The notes: generated by a model not told the origin, from the sequence alone. 64,000 bases of DNA from Paratinospora sagittata (GCA_035771175.1 JAYMFD010001271.1:3162001-3226000), one strand, 5' to 3'. Counted from the first letter of the stretch, positions 1 to 10,901 are shown. Translations and numbers: made by a program.

Positions 1-134
1 GGTTTTAATCAAAATTTCAATAAGTTTTGAATGGTTTAAAAGTGTTTTGAGACAATGGATTGGTTCTTAAGGGTTAAAATATTAATTTTTCCAAAATCGG
101 GCTATCCAGCACTTTGCCAAAAATTTTCAAAAGG

Positions 135-425
135 CAATAGCGCACTATCATTGTTGATAGCACGCTGATAGGGTTGAATAATCAAAAATATTTTTTTCTT
201 GAAAATTGCTTACAACCCGCTATCCCTTCTGATAACTCGCTATAGAGCAGATGCCGTGATCTGTCGATTTTTAGTAAAATGGGCAATAGCGTGCTATAGG
301 CCTTGATTGCACGCTATCGGAAAGTCTAAAAAACTCGAGCTCTTGGGTTTGTTGTGTATATCGACCTGCAATAGTCCGCTATCCGTCATTAGAGAGCATG
401 ATACACAACCCTATAGCATGCTATT
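135..425. repeat. Dyad-rich zone of the satellite monomer (type example in the first monomer)
   Basis: Within about 290 bp the first monomer has seven occurrences of the pentamer ATAGC or its complement GCTAT, several as near-palindromes of the form ATAGC-NN-GCTAT (for example 285-297). Positions are about 137, 157, 219, 239, 286, 313 and 414, with a related ATAGTCCGCTAT at 371-382. Most monomers also hold CTATCA-GTGT-TGATAG, a perfect 6-bp inverted repeat with a 4-nt spacer; the first monomer has ATTG in the spacer. The arrangement recurs in nearly every monomer. Function is unknown; repeated protein-binding sites or small hairpins are possible. Confidence 0.7.
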
Positions 426-3400
426 CATGTCAGAGTAAGAAATCTCAAATTTCTAATGAGGAAAACATTGGCCCTTTCCCTTGCTCGATTTTTTTATTCC
501 TTGCAAAGTTCTGACTGGGAATCGTAGCTGAAACATTCTCCACTAACACCTGGATGATTCCCATTGTGTCGCACGATCAAAACAACTTTTATATTAAACA
601 ATGTTTTAAATTCAAATCATTTCCTACTCTCTTGCTCTTTAACATGCAACTGCTAATTTAATAAAACACTCATTCTCTAATTTTCAAAGATACAACATAC
701 ACGATTTTTAAAAGTTAGACTGAGCTTTCCAAAGAGTATTTTAAAAGAAGAAAGTCGTGATTCTTGCATTGCCAATAAAAGCTTCGACCTAAATCAAAAT
801 TGCAAACTGTATTGAAGATAACCTCATTTTATCCCTTTTGTTCTGAGATTTTCAGAAGCTATCCATTGTTTTAAACTGTAAGTATATGAAGTGTTCTCAG
901 TAAGAGTGTACGTCACCTATATTCTTTGTCTGAGTGCTACAACTAATCATCAAGAACACATCAAATAATAGCTATAATAGTCTACAAAGATCTAGCTCTA
1001 AGGACGAAGACATATCTCAATGCTAATGCATTAGTTTGATCTTAGGTGAGTAGGGTAACCTCTCGATCAATCTCAGCACGAAAACTCTCTAAATTGCAAA
1101 GTCTTCAAAATCACTTGGATTTAGTATTTGATTTTGACAAAATATTTTCCGAAAGGTTTTAATCAAAATTTCAATGAGTTTTGAATGATTTAAAAGTGTT
1201 TTGAGACGATGGAATGGTTCTTAAGCGTTAAAATATTAATTTTTTCAAAATCGAGCTATCCAGCACTTTGCCAAAAATTTTGAAAAGGCAATAGCGCACT
1301 ATCAGTGTTGATAGCACGCTGATAGGGTTGAATAATCAAAAATATATTTTTCTTGAAAATTGCCTGCAACTCGCTATCCCTTCTGATAACTCGCTATATA
1401 GCAGTTGCCGTGATCTTTCGATTTTTAGTAAAATGGGCAATAGCGTGCTATAAGCTTTGATTGCACGCTATCGAAAAGTCTAAAAAACTTGAGCTCTTGG
1501 GTTTGTGTATATCGACCTGCAATAGTCCGCTATCCGTTATTAGAGACCATGATACACAACCCAATAGCATGCTATCCATGTCAGAGTTAGAAATCTCAAA
1601 TTTCTAATGAGAAAAACGTGGGCCCTTTCCCTTTCTCGATTTTTCTATTCCTTGCACAGTTCTGATTGGGAATCGTAGCTGAAACATTGTCCACTAACCC
1701 CATGATAATTCCCATTGTGTCGCATGATCAAAACAACTTTATATTAAACAATGTTTTGAATGGAAATCATTTCCTACTCTCTTGCTCTTTAACCTGCAAC
1801 AGCTAATTTAATAAAACACTCATTCTCTACTTTTCAAAGATACAACACACACGATTTTTGCAACTTAGCGTGAGCTTTCCAAAGAGTATTTCAAAAAAAG
1901 AAAGTCGTGATTCTTGCATTGCCAATAAAAGCTTCGACCGAATCAAAATTGGAAATTGTCTTGAAGATAACCTCATTTTATCCCTTTTGTGCTGAGATTT
2001 TCAGAAGCTATCCATTGTTTTAAACTGTAGGTATGTGAAGCGTTCTCAGTAAGAGTGTACGTCACCTATATTTTTTGTCTGAGTGCTACAACTAATCATC
2101 AAGAACACATCAAACAATAGCTATAATAGTCTACAAAGATCTAGCTCTAAGGACGAAGACATATCTCAATGATAATGCATTCGTTTGATCTTAGGTGAGT
2201 AGGGTAACCTCTCGATCAATCTCAGCACGAAAACTCTCTAAATTGCAAAGTCTTCAAAATCACTTGGATTTAGTATTTAATTTGACAAAATATTTTTCGA
2301 AAGGTTTTAATCAAAATTTCAATAAGTTTTGAATGGTTTAAAAGTGTTTTGAGACAATGGATTGGTTCTTAAGGGTTAAAATATTAATTTTTCCAAAATC
2401 GGGCTATCCAGCACTTTGCCAAAAAATTTTAAAAGGCAATAGCGCACTATCATTGTTGATAGCACGCTGATAGGGTTGAATAATCAAAAATATTTTTTTC
2501 TTGAAAATTGCTTACAACGCGCTATCCCTTCTGATAACTCGCAATAGAGCAGATGCCGTGATCTGTCGATTTTTAGTAAAATGGGCAATAGCGTGGTATA
2601 GGCCTTGATTGCACGCTATCGGAAAGTCTAAAAAACTCGAGCTCTTGGGTTTGTGTATATCGACCTGCAATAGTCCGCTATCCGTCATTAGAGAGCATGA
2701 TACACAACCTAATAGCATGCTATCCATGTCAAAGTTAGAAATCTCAAATTTCTAATGAGAAAAACATTGGCCCTTTCCCTTGCTCGATTTTTCTTTTCCT
2801 TGCAAAGTTCTGACTGGGAATCGTAGCTGAAACATTCTCCAAGAAAACCAGAATGATTCCCGGTGTATCGCACGGGAAAAACAACTTTAGATTAAACAAC
2901 GTTTTGAATTCAAATCATTTCCTACTCTCTTGCTCTTTAACCTGCAACTGCTAATTTAATAAAACACTTATTCTCTAATTTAAATTATATACAACACACA
3001 CGATTTTTGCCTGTTTGCCTAAGCTTTCCAAAGAGAATTTCAAAAGAAGAAAGTCGTGAATCTTACATTGCCAATAAAAGCTTCGAACGAATCAAAATTG
3101 CAGACTGTCTTGAAGATAACCTCATTTTATCCCTTTTGTGCTGAGATTTTCAGAAGCTATCCATTATTTTAAACTTTAGGTATATGAAGTGTTCTCAGTA
3201 AGAGTGTACGTCACCTATATTCCTTGTCTGAGTGCTACAACTAATCATCAAGAACACATCAAACAATAGCTATAATAGTCTACAAAGATCTAGCTCTAAG
3301 GACGAAGACATATCTCAATGCTAATGCATTAGTTTGATCTTAGGTGAGTAGGGTAACCTCTCGATCAATCTCAGCACGAAAACTCTCTAAATTGCAAAGT

Positions 3401-3603
3401 CTTCAAAATCACTTGGATTTAGTATTTGATTTTGACAAAATATTTTCCGAAAGGTTTTAATCATAATTTCATTGAGTTTTGAATGATTTAAAAGTGTTTT
3501 GAGACAATGGAATGGTTCTTAAGTGTTAAAATATAAATTTTTCCAAAATCGGGCTATCCAGCACTTTGCCAAAAATTTTGAAAAGGCAATAGCGCACTAT
3601 CAG

Positions 3604-4100
3604 TGTAGCACCCGTGCCTTTAGGTACGTCATTTTGACCCGTAGTGTACCCGTATACGTATTCGTATACGTATGTGTATATGTATTTTGATGCTCGAAGT
3701 ACGTAAGTTTGAGTGTCTTTGCATGATTTTAGGTCATAAAGGGTACGCATGAAATTTCGGAACCATCGGAGACCCGTTCGACGTCAAAACATTCAAAAAT
3801 GGTGTTTTGGATCCAGTGGAGCTTTCTATTTCTGTCACAACTTAAATCAATGGTTTGATCTCCTAGATCCGTTGTCTGATTGGGCTGAAATCTTGTCAGC
3901 TCATTCTTATATAATAGATCTTCATTATGAAAGGTGAAGATCTTAATTGGAGTTACCTAATTTGAGTTATAAGACCCAAAACACTGTTTCACGGATTCTG
4001 GGATTTTCTTACGCAGTTTTGATCAAACAGATAGATCTCACAATCCCACCGTTGGATTGATCCTAAAGTTTACCAGAATGTTGATAACGTACTCATTCAA
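3604..4100 (+). mobile_element. Truncated LTR start (solo fragment) of the Tekay-like element
   Basis: Begins TGTAGCACCC exactly after the satellite motif ATCAG, as the large element does at 7112, and matches 7112-7608 with only one mismatch that I saw (near 3812 against 7320). It ends abruptly inside the LTR at a CATTCAAC / CCTGCAAC join and returns to satellite about 440 bp further on in the monomer. There is no LTR 3' end and no second target duplication. The flanking satellite is also duplicated around the large element, so this is best read as a duplicated and then internally deleted copy of that insertion, not an independent insertion. Confidence 0.88.
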
Positions 4101-4135
4101 CCTGCAACAGCTAATTTAAATCATTTCCTACTCTC
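4101..4135 (+). repeat. Rejoining point with a short satellite duplication
   Basis: Directly after the LTR fragment, the satellite motif CCTGCAACAGCTAATTT appears at 4101-4117. The sequence then jumps back about 40 bp in monomer coordinates, and the same motif recurs at 4147-4163. This is a scar of a complex repair event that removed the rest of the LTR element and about 440 bp of satellite. Confidence 0.7.
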
Positions 4136-4657
4136 TTGCTCTTTAACCTGCAACAGCTAATTTAATAAAACACTAATTCTCTAATTTTCAAAGATACAAC
4201 ACACACGATTTTTGCAACTTAGCGTGAGCTTACCAAAGAGTATTTCAAAAGAAGAAAGTCGTGATTCTTGCATTGCCAATAAAAGCTTCGACCGAATCAA
4301 AATTGGAAACTGTCTTGTAGATAACCTCATTTTATCCCTTTTGTGCTGAGATTTTCAGAAGCTATCCATTGTTTTAAACTGTAGGTATGTGAAGCGTTCT
4401 CAGTAAGAGTGTACGTCACCTATATTTTTTGTCTGAATGCTACAACTAATCATCAAGATCACATCAAACAATAGCTATAATAGTCTACAAAGATCTAGCT
4501 CTAAGGACGAAGACATATCTCAATGATAATGCATTAGTTTGATCTTAGGTGAGTAGGGTAACCTCTTGATCAATCTCAGCACGAAAACTCTCTAAATTGC
4601 AATGTCTTCAAAATCACTTGGATTTAGTATTTAATTTTGACAAAATATTTTCCGAAA

Positions 4658-5810
4658 GGTTTTAATCAAAATTTCAATAAGTTTTGAATGGTTTAAAAGT
4701 GTTTTGAGACAATGGATTGGTTCTTAAGGGTTAAAATATTAATTTTTCCAAAATCGGGCTATCCAGCACTTTGCCAAAAATTTTCAAAAGGCAATAGCGC
4801 ACTATCATTGTTGATAGCACGCTGATAGGGTTGAATAATCAAAAATATTTTTTTCTTGAAAATTGCTTACAACCCGCTATCCCTTCTGATAACTCGCTAT
4901 AGAGCAGATGCCGTGATCTGTCGATTTTTAGTAAAATGGGCAATAGCGTGCTATAGGCCTTGATTGCACGCTATCGGAAAGTCTAAAAAACTCGAGCTCT
5001 TGGGTTTGTTGTGTATATCGACCTGCAATAGTCCGCTATCCGTCATTAGAGAGCATGATACACAACCCTATAGCATGCTATTCATGTCAGAGTAAGAAAT
5101 CTCAAATTTCTAATGAGGAAAACATTGGCCCTTTCCCTTGCTCGATTTTTTTATTCCTTGCAAAGTTCTGACTGGGAATCGTAGCTGAAACATTCTCCAC
5201 TAACACCTGGATGATTCCCATTGTGTCGCACGATCAAAACAACTTTTATATTAAACAATGTTTTAAATTCAAATCATTTCCTACTCTCTTGCTCTTTAAC
5301 ATGCAACTGCTAATTTAATAAAACACTCATTCTCTAATTTTCAAAGATACAACATACACGATTTTTAAAAGTTAGACTGTGCTTTCCAAAGAGTATTTTA
5401 AAAGAAGAAAGTCGTGATTCTTGCATTGCCAATAAAAGCTTCGACCTAAATCAAAATTGCAAACTGTATTGAAGATAACCTCATTTTATCCCTTTTGTGC
5501 TGAGATTTTCAGAAGCTATCCATTGTTTTAAACTGTAGGTATGTGAAGCGTTCTCAGTAAGAGTGTACGTCACCTATATTTTTTGTCTGAGTGCTACAAC
5601 TAATCATCAAGAACACATCAAACAATAGCTATAATAGTCTACAAAGATCTAGCTCTAAGGACGAAGACATATCTCAATGATAATGCATTCGTTTGATCTT
5701 AGGTGAGTAGGGTAACCTCTCGATCAATCTCAGCACGAAAACTCTCTAAATTGCAAAGTCTTCAAAATCACTTGGATTTAGTATTTAATTTGACAAAATA
5801 TTTTCCGAAA
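4658..5810 (+). repeat. Chimeric monomer (first-monomer front joined to second-monomer rear)
   Basis: From 4658 to about 5470 this monomer follows the monomer at 1, sharing its private variants such as the extra GTT before GTGTATATCG and the GACCTAAATC variant. From about 5497 on it follows the monomer at 1155, with GTGCTGAG, GGTATGTGAAGCG and TATATTTTTTGTC. The exchange lies between 5471 and 5497, in sequence common to both. Downstream, 5811-7608 repeats 2303-4100 at an offset of 3508. This is the signature of homologous unequal exchange removing one monomer. Confidence 0.85.
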
Positions 5811-7106
5811 GGTTTTAATCAAAATTTCAATAAGTTTTGAATGGTTTAAAAGTGTTTTGAGACAATGGATTGGTTCTTAAGGGTTAAAATATTAATTTTT
5901 CCAAAATCGGGCTATCCAGCACTTTGCCAAAAAATTTTAAAAGGCAATAGCGCACTATCATTGTTGATAGCACGCTGATAGGGTTGAATAATCAAAAATA
6001 TTTTTTTCTTGAAAATTGCTTACAACGCGCTATCCCTTCTGATAACTCGCAATAGAGCAGATGCCGTGATCTGTCGATTTTTAGTAAAATGGGCAATAGC
6101 GTGGTATAGGCCTTGATTGCACGCTATCGGAAAGTCTAAAAAACTCGAGCTCTTGGGTTTGTGTATATCGACCTGCAATAGTCCGCTATCCGTCATTAGA
6201 GAGCATGATACACAACCTAATAGCATGCTATCCATGTCAAAGTTAGAAATCTCAAATTTCTAATGAGAAAAACATTGGCCCTTTCCCTTGCTCGATTTTT
6301 CTTTTCCTTGCAAAGTTCTGACTGGGAATCGTAGCTGAAACATTCTCCAAGAAAACCAGAATGATTCCCGGTGTATCGCACGGGAAAAACAACTTTAGAT
6401 TAAACAACGTTTTGAATTCAAATCATTTCCTACTCTCTTGCTCTTTAACCTGCAACTGCTAATTTAATAAAACACTCATTCTCTAATTTAAATTATATAC
6501 AACACACACGATTTTTGCCTGTTTGCCTAAGCTTTCCAAAGAGAATTTCAAAAGAAGAAAGTCGTGAATCTTACATTGCCAATAAAAGCTTCGAACGAAT
6601 CAAAATTGCAGACTGTCTTGAAGATAACCTCATTTTATCCCTTTTGTGCTGAGATTTTCAGAAGCTATCCATTATTTTAAACTTTAGGTATATGAAGTGT
6701 TCTCAGTAAGAGTGTACGTCACCTATATTCCTTGTCTGAGTGCTACAACTAATCATCAAGAACACATCAAACAATAGCTATAATAGTCTACAAAGATCTA
6801 GCTCTAAGGACGAAGACATATCTCAATGCTAATGCATTAGTTTGATCTTAGGTGAGTAGGGTAACCTCTCGATCAATCTCAGCACGAAAACTCTCTAAAT
6901 TGCAAAGTCTTCAAAATCACTTGGATTTAGTATTTGATTTTGACAAAATATTTTCCGAAAGGTTTTAATCATAATTTCATTGAGTTTTGAATGATTTAAA
7001 AGTGTTTTGAGACAATGGAATGGTTCTTAAGTGTTAAAATATAAATTTTTCCAAAATCGGGCTATCCAGCACTTTGCCAAAAATTTTGAAAAGGCAATAG
7101 CGCACT

Positions 7107-7111
7107 ATCAG
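7107..7111 (+). repeat. Left target-site duplication ATCAG
   Basis: ATCAG sits directly before the LTR terminus TGTAGC and recurs at 16323-16327 directly after the terminal GTGACA. Joining the flanks across one copy restores the normal monomer sequence CACTATCAGTGTTGATAG. Five base pairs is the usual Ty3/gypsy duplication. The target is the stem and first loop base of the CTATCA-GTGT-TGATAG hairpin. Confidence 0.93.
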
Positions 7112-8280
7112 TGTAGCACCCGTGCCTTTAGGTACGTCATTTTGACCCGTAGTGTACCCGTATACGTATTCGTATACGTATGTGTATATGTATTTTGATG
7201 CTCGAAGTACGTAAGTTTGAGTGTCTTTGCATGATTTTAGGTCATAAAGGGTACGCATGAAATTTCGGAACCATCGGAGACCCGTTCGACGTCAAAACAT
7301 TCAAAAATGGTGTTTTGGATCCTGTGGAGCTTTCTATTTCTGTCACAACTTAAATCAATGGTTTGATCTCCTAGATCCGTTGTCTGATTGGGCTGAAATC
7401 TTGTCAGCTCATTCTTATATAATAGATCTTCATTATGAAAGGTGAAGATCTTAATTGGAGTTACCTAATTTGAGTTATAAGACCCAAAACACTGTTTCAC
7501 GGATTCTGGGATTTTCTTACGCAGTTTTGATCAAACAGATAGATCTCACAATCCCACCGTTGGATTGATCCTAAAGTTTACCAGAATGTTGATAACGTAC
7601 TCATTCAACGTTTTAACAGTTCAGATGTTAAAGTCGTGTGTATTTTGCAAGAAATGGACTATCTAAATGCAAGTATTGTAACAGGAAAACTGGGTTTTTG
7701 ATAGTTTTGACAACTTTTAGTTGTGGGCCTAAGCTTATCTATTTAAGCAACCAAAACCTGATTTTAGGCTCTTTTGCTCATTTCTCAGCCAGAAAAGAGA
7801 GAAAGGTGCTGGAGAGGAGAAAAGGAGAGGAAAGTTAGGGTTTGGTGGTTTCTTGCTCAAGAACACCTTAAGGTTTGTATTTTTCCTCCATTTCTTCCTT
7901 GAATCTCTCTATTAGTTGCATGATAGCTTTATTTTGAGCATGAGGGTTTCATTTTGATGCATGCATTGTGATGAACCTTGGATGGGTGGAAGACCAAAGT
8001 TGGAGTTGAGTCTTGCATATCACATATGTGTGATTAGAGAGTGTAAGGAGTACACTAATGGTGAAAGCCCCAATTTCTAGCAAGAAATTGGAAGGTTTAG
8101 TTCAAATGACCTAAACTTAGTTTATGGCCTTGGACTTTTTCAAAATGTTTGCATGTCAACTATGTTGATCTAGTGGCCATTGTGGATAATTCCATGTTGC
8201 AAGATCAGTAAAATTCATGGTTGAACATGGTGGCCTAGTGTAAAATTGGCAATAGGGCATATGTATGAAAATTTCCAGAT
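7112..8280 (+). mobile_element. Outer left LTR piece, plus orientation (first ~1.17 kb of the LTR)
   Basis: Starts TGTAGCACCC and runs to ATTTCCAGAT, where the inverted segment begins. It pairs with 8281-9469 as an inverted repeat, and its part from 7901 on repeats at 14152-14530. It contains alternating CGTATACGTAT motifs at 7159-7182 and the A/T stretch TATATAATA at 7416-7424, a weak candidate core-promoter element. No coding sequence is evident; a 66-codon frame at 7638 has no family resemblance that I recognise. Confidence 0.9.
7416..7424 (+). promoter_or_regulatory. Possible LTR TATA-like element
   Basis: TATATAATA lies about 305 bp into the LTR. Equivalent sequence is missing from the right outer LTR, where a deletion joins 14151 to 14152. 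It is a motif match only; no transcription start can be deduced. Confidence 0.25.
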
Positions 8281-9469
8281 TTTATATCAAGAGCATCAAA
8301 AGCCCCAAATCTGGAAATTTTCATACATATGCCCTATCGCCAATTTTACACTAGGCCACCATGTTCAACCATGAATTTTACTGATCTTGCAACATGGAAT
8401 CATCCACAGTGGCCAACATAGTTGACATGCAAACATTTTGAAAAATTCTAAGGCCATAAACTAAATTTAGGTCATTTGAACTAAATCTTCCAATTTCTTG
8501 CTAGAAATTGGGGCTTTCACCATTAGTGTACTCCTTACACTCTCTAATCACACATATGTGATATGCAAGACTCAACTCCAACTTTGGTCTTCCACCCATC
8601 CAAGGTTCATCACAATGCATGCATCAAAATGAAACCCTCATGCTCAAAATAAAGCTATCATGCAACTAATAGAGAGATTCAAGGAAGAAATGAAGGAAAA
8701 ATACAAACCTTAAGGTGTTCTTGAGCAAGAAACAACCAAACCCTAACTTTCCTCTCCTTTTCTCCTCTCCAGCACCTTTCTCTCTTTTCTGGCTGAGAAA
8801 TGAGCAAATGAGCCTAAAATCACGTTTTGGTTGCTTAAATAGATAAGCTTAGGCCCACAACTAAAAGTTGTCAAAACTATCAAAAACCCAGTTTTCCTGT
8901 TACAATACTTGCATTTAGATAGTCCTTTTCTTTCAAAATACGAACGACTTTAACACCTTTACCGTTCAAACGTTGAATGAGTAAGTTATCAACATTCTGG
9001 TAAACTTTAGGATCAATCCAACGGTGGGATTGTGAGATCTATCTGTTTGATCAAAACTGCGTAAGAAAATCCCAGAATCCGTGAAACAGTGTTTTGGGTC
9101 TTATAACTCAAATTAGGTAACTCCAATTAAGATCTTCACCGTTCATAATGAAGATCTATCATATAAGAATGAGCTGACAAGATCTCAGCCCAATCAGACA
9201 ACGAATCTAGGCGATCAAACGATTGATGTAAGTTGTGACAGAAATAGAAAGCTCCACAGGATCCAAAACACCATTTTTGAAATGTTTTGATGTCGAACGG
9301 GTCTCCGATGGTTCCGAAATTTCATGCGTACCCTTTATGACCTAAAATCATGCAAAGACACTCAAACTTACGTACTTCGAGCATCAAAATACATATACAC
9401 ATACGTAAACGAATACGTACGGGTACACTATGGGTCAAAATGACGTCACCTAAAGGCACGGGTGCTACA
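8281..9469 (-). mobile_element. Inner left LTR piece, minus orientation (3' LTR of the inverted interior)
   Basis: Reverse complement of the LTR start, ending GGGTGCTACA at 9469 next to the polypurine tract. It extends 28 nt further into the LTR than the left arm does, and those 28 nt (8281-8308) form the loop of the palindrome; the same stretch is present in plus orientation at 14531-14558. The arms differ by scattered substitutions and small indels (for example in the CGTATACG region and near 9205-9230), as expected of two LTRs that diverged after insertion. Confidence 0.88.
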
Positions 9470-9481
9470 ACTCTCCCCAAC
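9470..9481 (-). promoter_or_regulatory. Polypurine tract for plus-strand priming
   Basis: On the minus strand the sequence reads TTGGGGAGAGT directly before the LTR start TGTAGCACCC. A G/A-rich tract touching the 3' LTR is the standard primer for plus-strand DNA synthesis in LTR retrotransposons. A second copy lies at 13550-13561. Confidence 0.8.
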
Positions 9482-9527
9482 TTAGGAATATTTTTTGTCC
9501 TCAAAAATAAAAGCAAGAGAACTAACC

Positions 9528-10640
9528 TCAGTCGGTAAAGAGGTCAGGGAATTTCTCCCTCATCTGGTCCTCGCGCTCCCAGGTTTGCTCTTCATTATCG
9601 TTGAATTGCCATCTGACGCGCACAAGCGGGATTTCCTTATTTCTCAATTTCTGAACCCTACGAGCCATAATATGAATAGGCAACTCCTCATAAGTCGTAT
9701 CCTCCCCAACTTGCAGATGACTCACATCAAGCACATGAGCTGGATCGGGATAAGACTCCTTCAATGGATCTTCATTAAACTTCCTCAGCATCGATACGTG
9801 GAATACATCATGAACACCCTCGAGCTGAGAAGGTAGAGCCAACCTGTACGTTACTGGTCCAATCCTCTCAACAATCCGGAATGGCCCAATAAACCTAGGG
9901 GCAAGTTTCCCACTAACACCGAACCTCATCTGTCCTTTGAGTGGCGAGACCTTAAGCAAAACTAGATCTCTCACAGCAAACTCTAACGGCCGATGCCGGT
10001 TATCATAATAAATTTTTTGCCTGTCCTGAGCTGACTTCAGCCTCTGCCGAATCAGCTTAACTTTCTCAGTCTGCTCAACAACTGCATCAGGGCCCGATAG
10101 CTGCGTATCACCCACCTCGTACCAACAAGCTGGAGATCTACAGGGTCTTCCATACAAAACCTCATACGGTGCCATACCGATGCTAGCCTGATAACTGTTG
10201 TTGTAAGCAAATTCACACAAGGGCAAATGCTCACCCCAACCACCACCAAACTCTAAAATGCAAGACCTGAGCATATCCTCCAGCATCTGAATCACTCTCT
10301 CGGACTGACCGTCCGTCTGAGGATGAAATGCTGTACTGAGTCGGAGGCGGGTCCCAAATCGAGTCTGCAAGGCCTGCCAAAACCTCAATGTAAATCGTGG
10401 ATCTCGATCCGACATGATAGACAAGGGCACTCCATGCAATCTCACGATCTCTCTCACATATAATCTGCTCGGTCTATCCACAGAGTCCCTGGCGCTCATA
10501 GGAAGGAAGTGCGCACTCTTGGTCAATCTATCTACCACAACCCAAATGGCATCAAATCTGCCCTGAGTCCTCGGCAATCCCATGATGAAATCCATTTTGA
10601 TGTGTTCCCATTTCCACTCGGGTATGGGCAATGGTTGCAT
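9528..10640 (-). pseudogene. pol: Ty3/gypsy integrase core and C-terminal chromodomain
   Basis: A 370-codon open frame from an internal ATG to the end of pol. The integrase core shows the catalytic triad D17 (MDFIMGLP), D78 (SDRDPRF) and E114 (SERVIQ), the last two 36 residues apart as in the D,D35E family, plus the HPQTDGQSE motif. A GPY/F-type module (GKLAPRFIGPFRIVERIGP) follows at about 245-263. The end (about 331-367; VRVRWQFNDNEEQTWERED) is a chromodomain-like module typical of Tekay/Del chromoviruses, thought to steer insertion to heterochromatin. This part looks intact, but it is cut off from the rest of pol by an in-frame TGA at 10647-10649, so it is listed as part of a pseudogene. 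Confidence 0.93.
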
Positions 10641-10646
10641 CTGACC

Positions 10647-10901
10647 TCAAGGCTTTCGGTGTTCAGCCTTAACCTGCTGACACACCTCACATCTCTGCAC
10701 ATATTCAGCAATACTCTTCTCCATCCCGTGCCACCATACAGATCTCTTCATGTCATGGTACATCGTGGTAGCCCCTGGATGAACAGTATACTGAGACCTG
10801 TGAGCCTCTCGAAGTATCTCAGCACGCAACTCAGCATCATATGGGATTCATAGTCTCCCTCTATACCGTAAGACATCATCTGGACCAATCTGCCAATCGG
10901 C
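10647..10901 (-). pseudogene. pol: Integrase N-terminal zinc-binding segment, broken by stops
   Basis: The 60-codon stretch 10647-10829 carries the HHCC zinc finger of retroviral-type integrase: H10 and H17 (AHRSQYTVHPG), then C47 and C50 (CEVCQQVK), with a WWHGM motif between. It stays in the pol frame but is bounded by TGA at 10848-10850 upstream and TGA at 10647-10649 downstream. The stretch 10851-10901 in the same frame (VLRYRGRL and neighbours) is the usual linker after RNase H. The two stops separate it from RNase H and from the catalytic core. Confidence 0.88.

Larger units (their letters stand above)
1..7106 (+). repeat. Left part of the 1.15-kb satellite array (about 6.1 monomers)
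   Basis: Tandem direct copies of an AT-rich monomer, anchored on GGTTTTAAT at 1, 1155, 2303, 3453, 4658, 5811 and 6961. Spacings are 1154, 1148, 1150, 1205, 1153 and 1150 bp; the odd value comes from an LTR fragment at 3604-4100. In order, each monomer holds an A/T-rich start, a zone rich in ATAGC and GCTAT dyads (about 130-430), a GATTCCC...GTCGCACG segment with two alternative sequences (about 555-600), and a strongly conserved end with GTGTACGTCACCTATA (about 905-920). No reading frame longer than about 75 codons persists. I do not recognise the family. The monomer length is unusually long for a plant satellite; a centromeric or heterochromatic location is plausible but is inference. Confidence 0.95.

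Noticed and set aside
2512..2727. A 71-codon minus-strand frame (MDSMLLGCVSC...) that recurs at 6020, 21168, 23466, 46000 and 48281
   Set aside because: It lies in the dyad-rich zone of the satellite, recurs only because the monomer does, and is broken or differently ended in most monomers. No family resemblance, and no sign that codon positions are conserved.
3526..3937. Short frames across the LTR start (3526-3750, 3749-3937 and the copies at 7034 and 7257)
   Set aside because: They span the satellite-LTR boundary or lie in noncoding LTR. They are preserved only because the segment was recently duplicated.
1..7106. CRISPR-like array, because of regular repeats
   Set aside because: The repeat period is over 1.1 kb with no short direct repeats and unique spacers, and the context is a plant nuclear genome.
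9495..9836. Plus-strand frames of 62-155 codons opposite pol (9495, 10509, 12006, 12941)
   Set aside because: Shadows of the minus-strand gag-pol reading frame.
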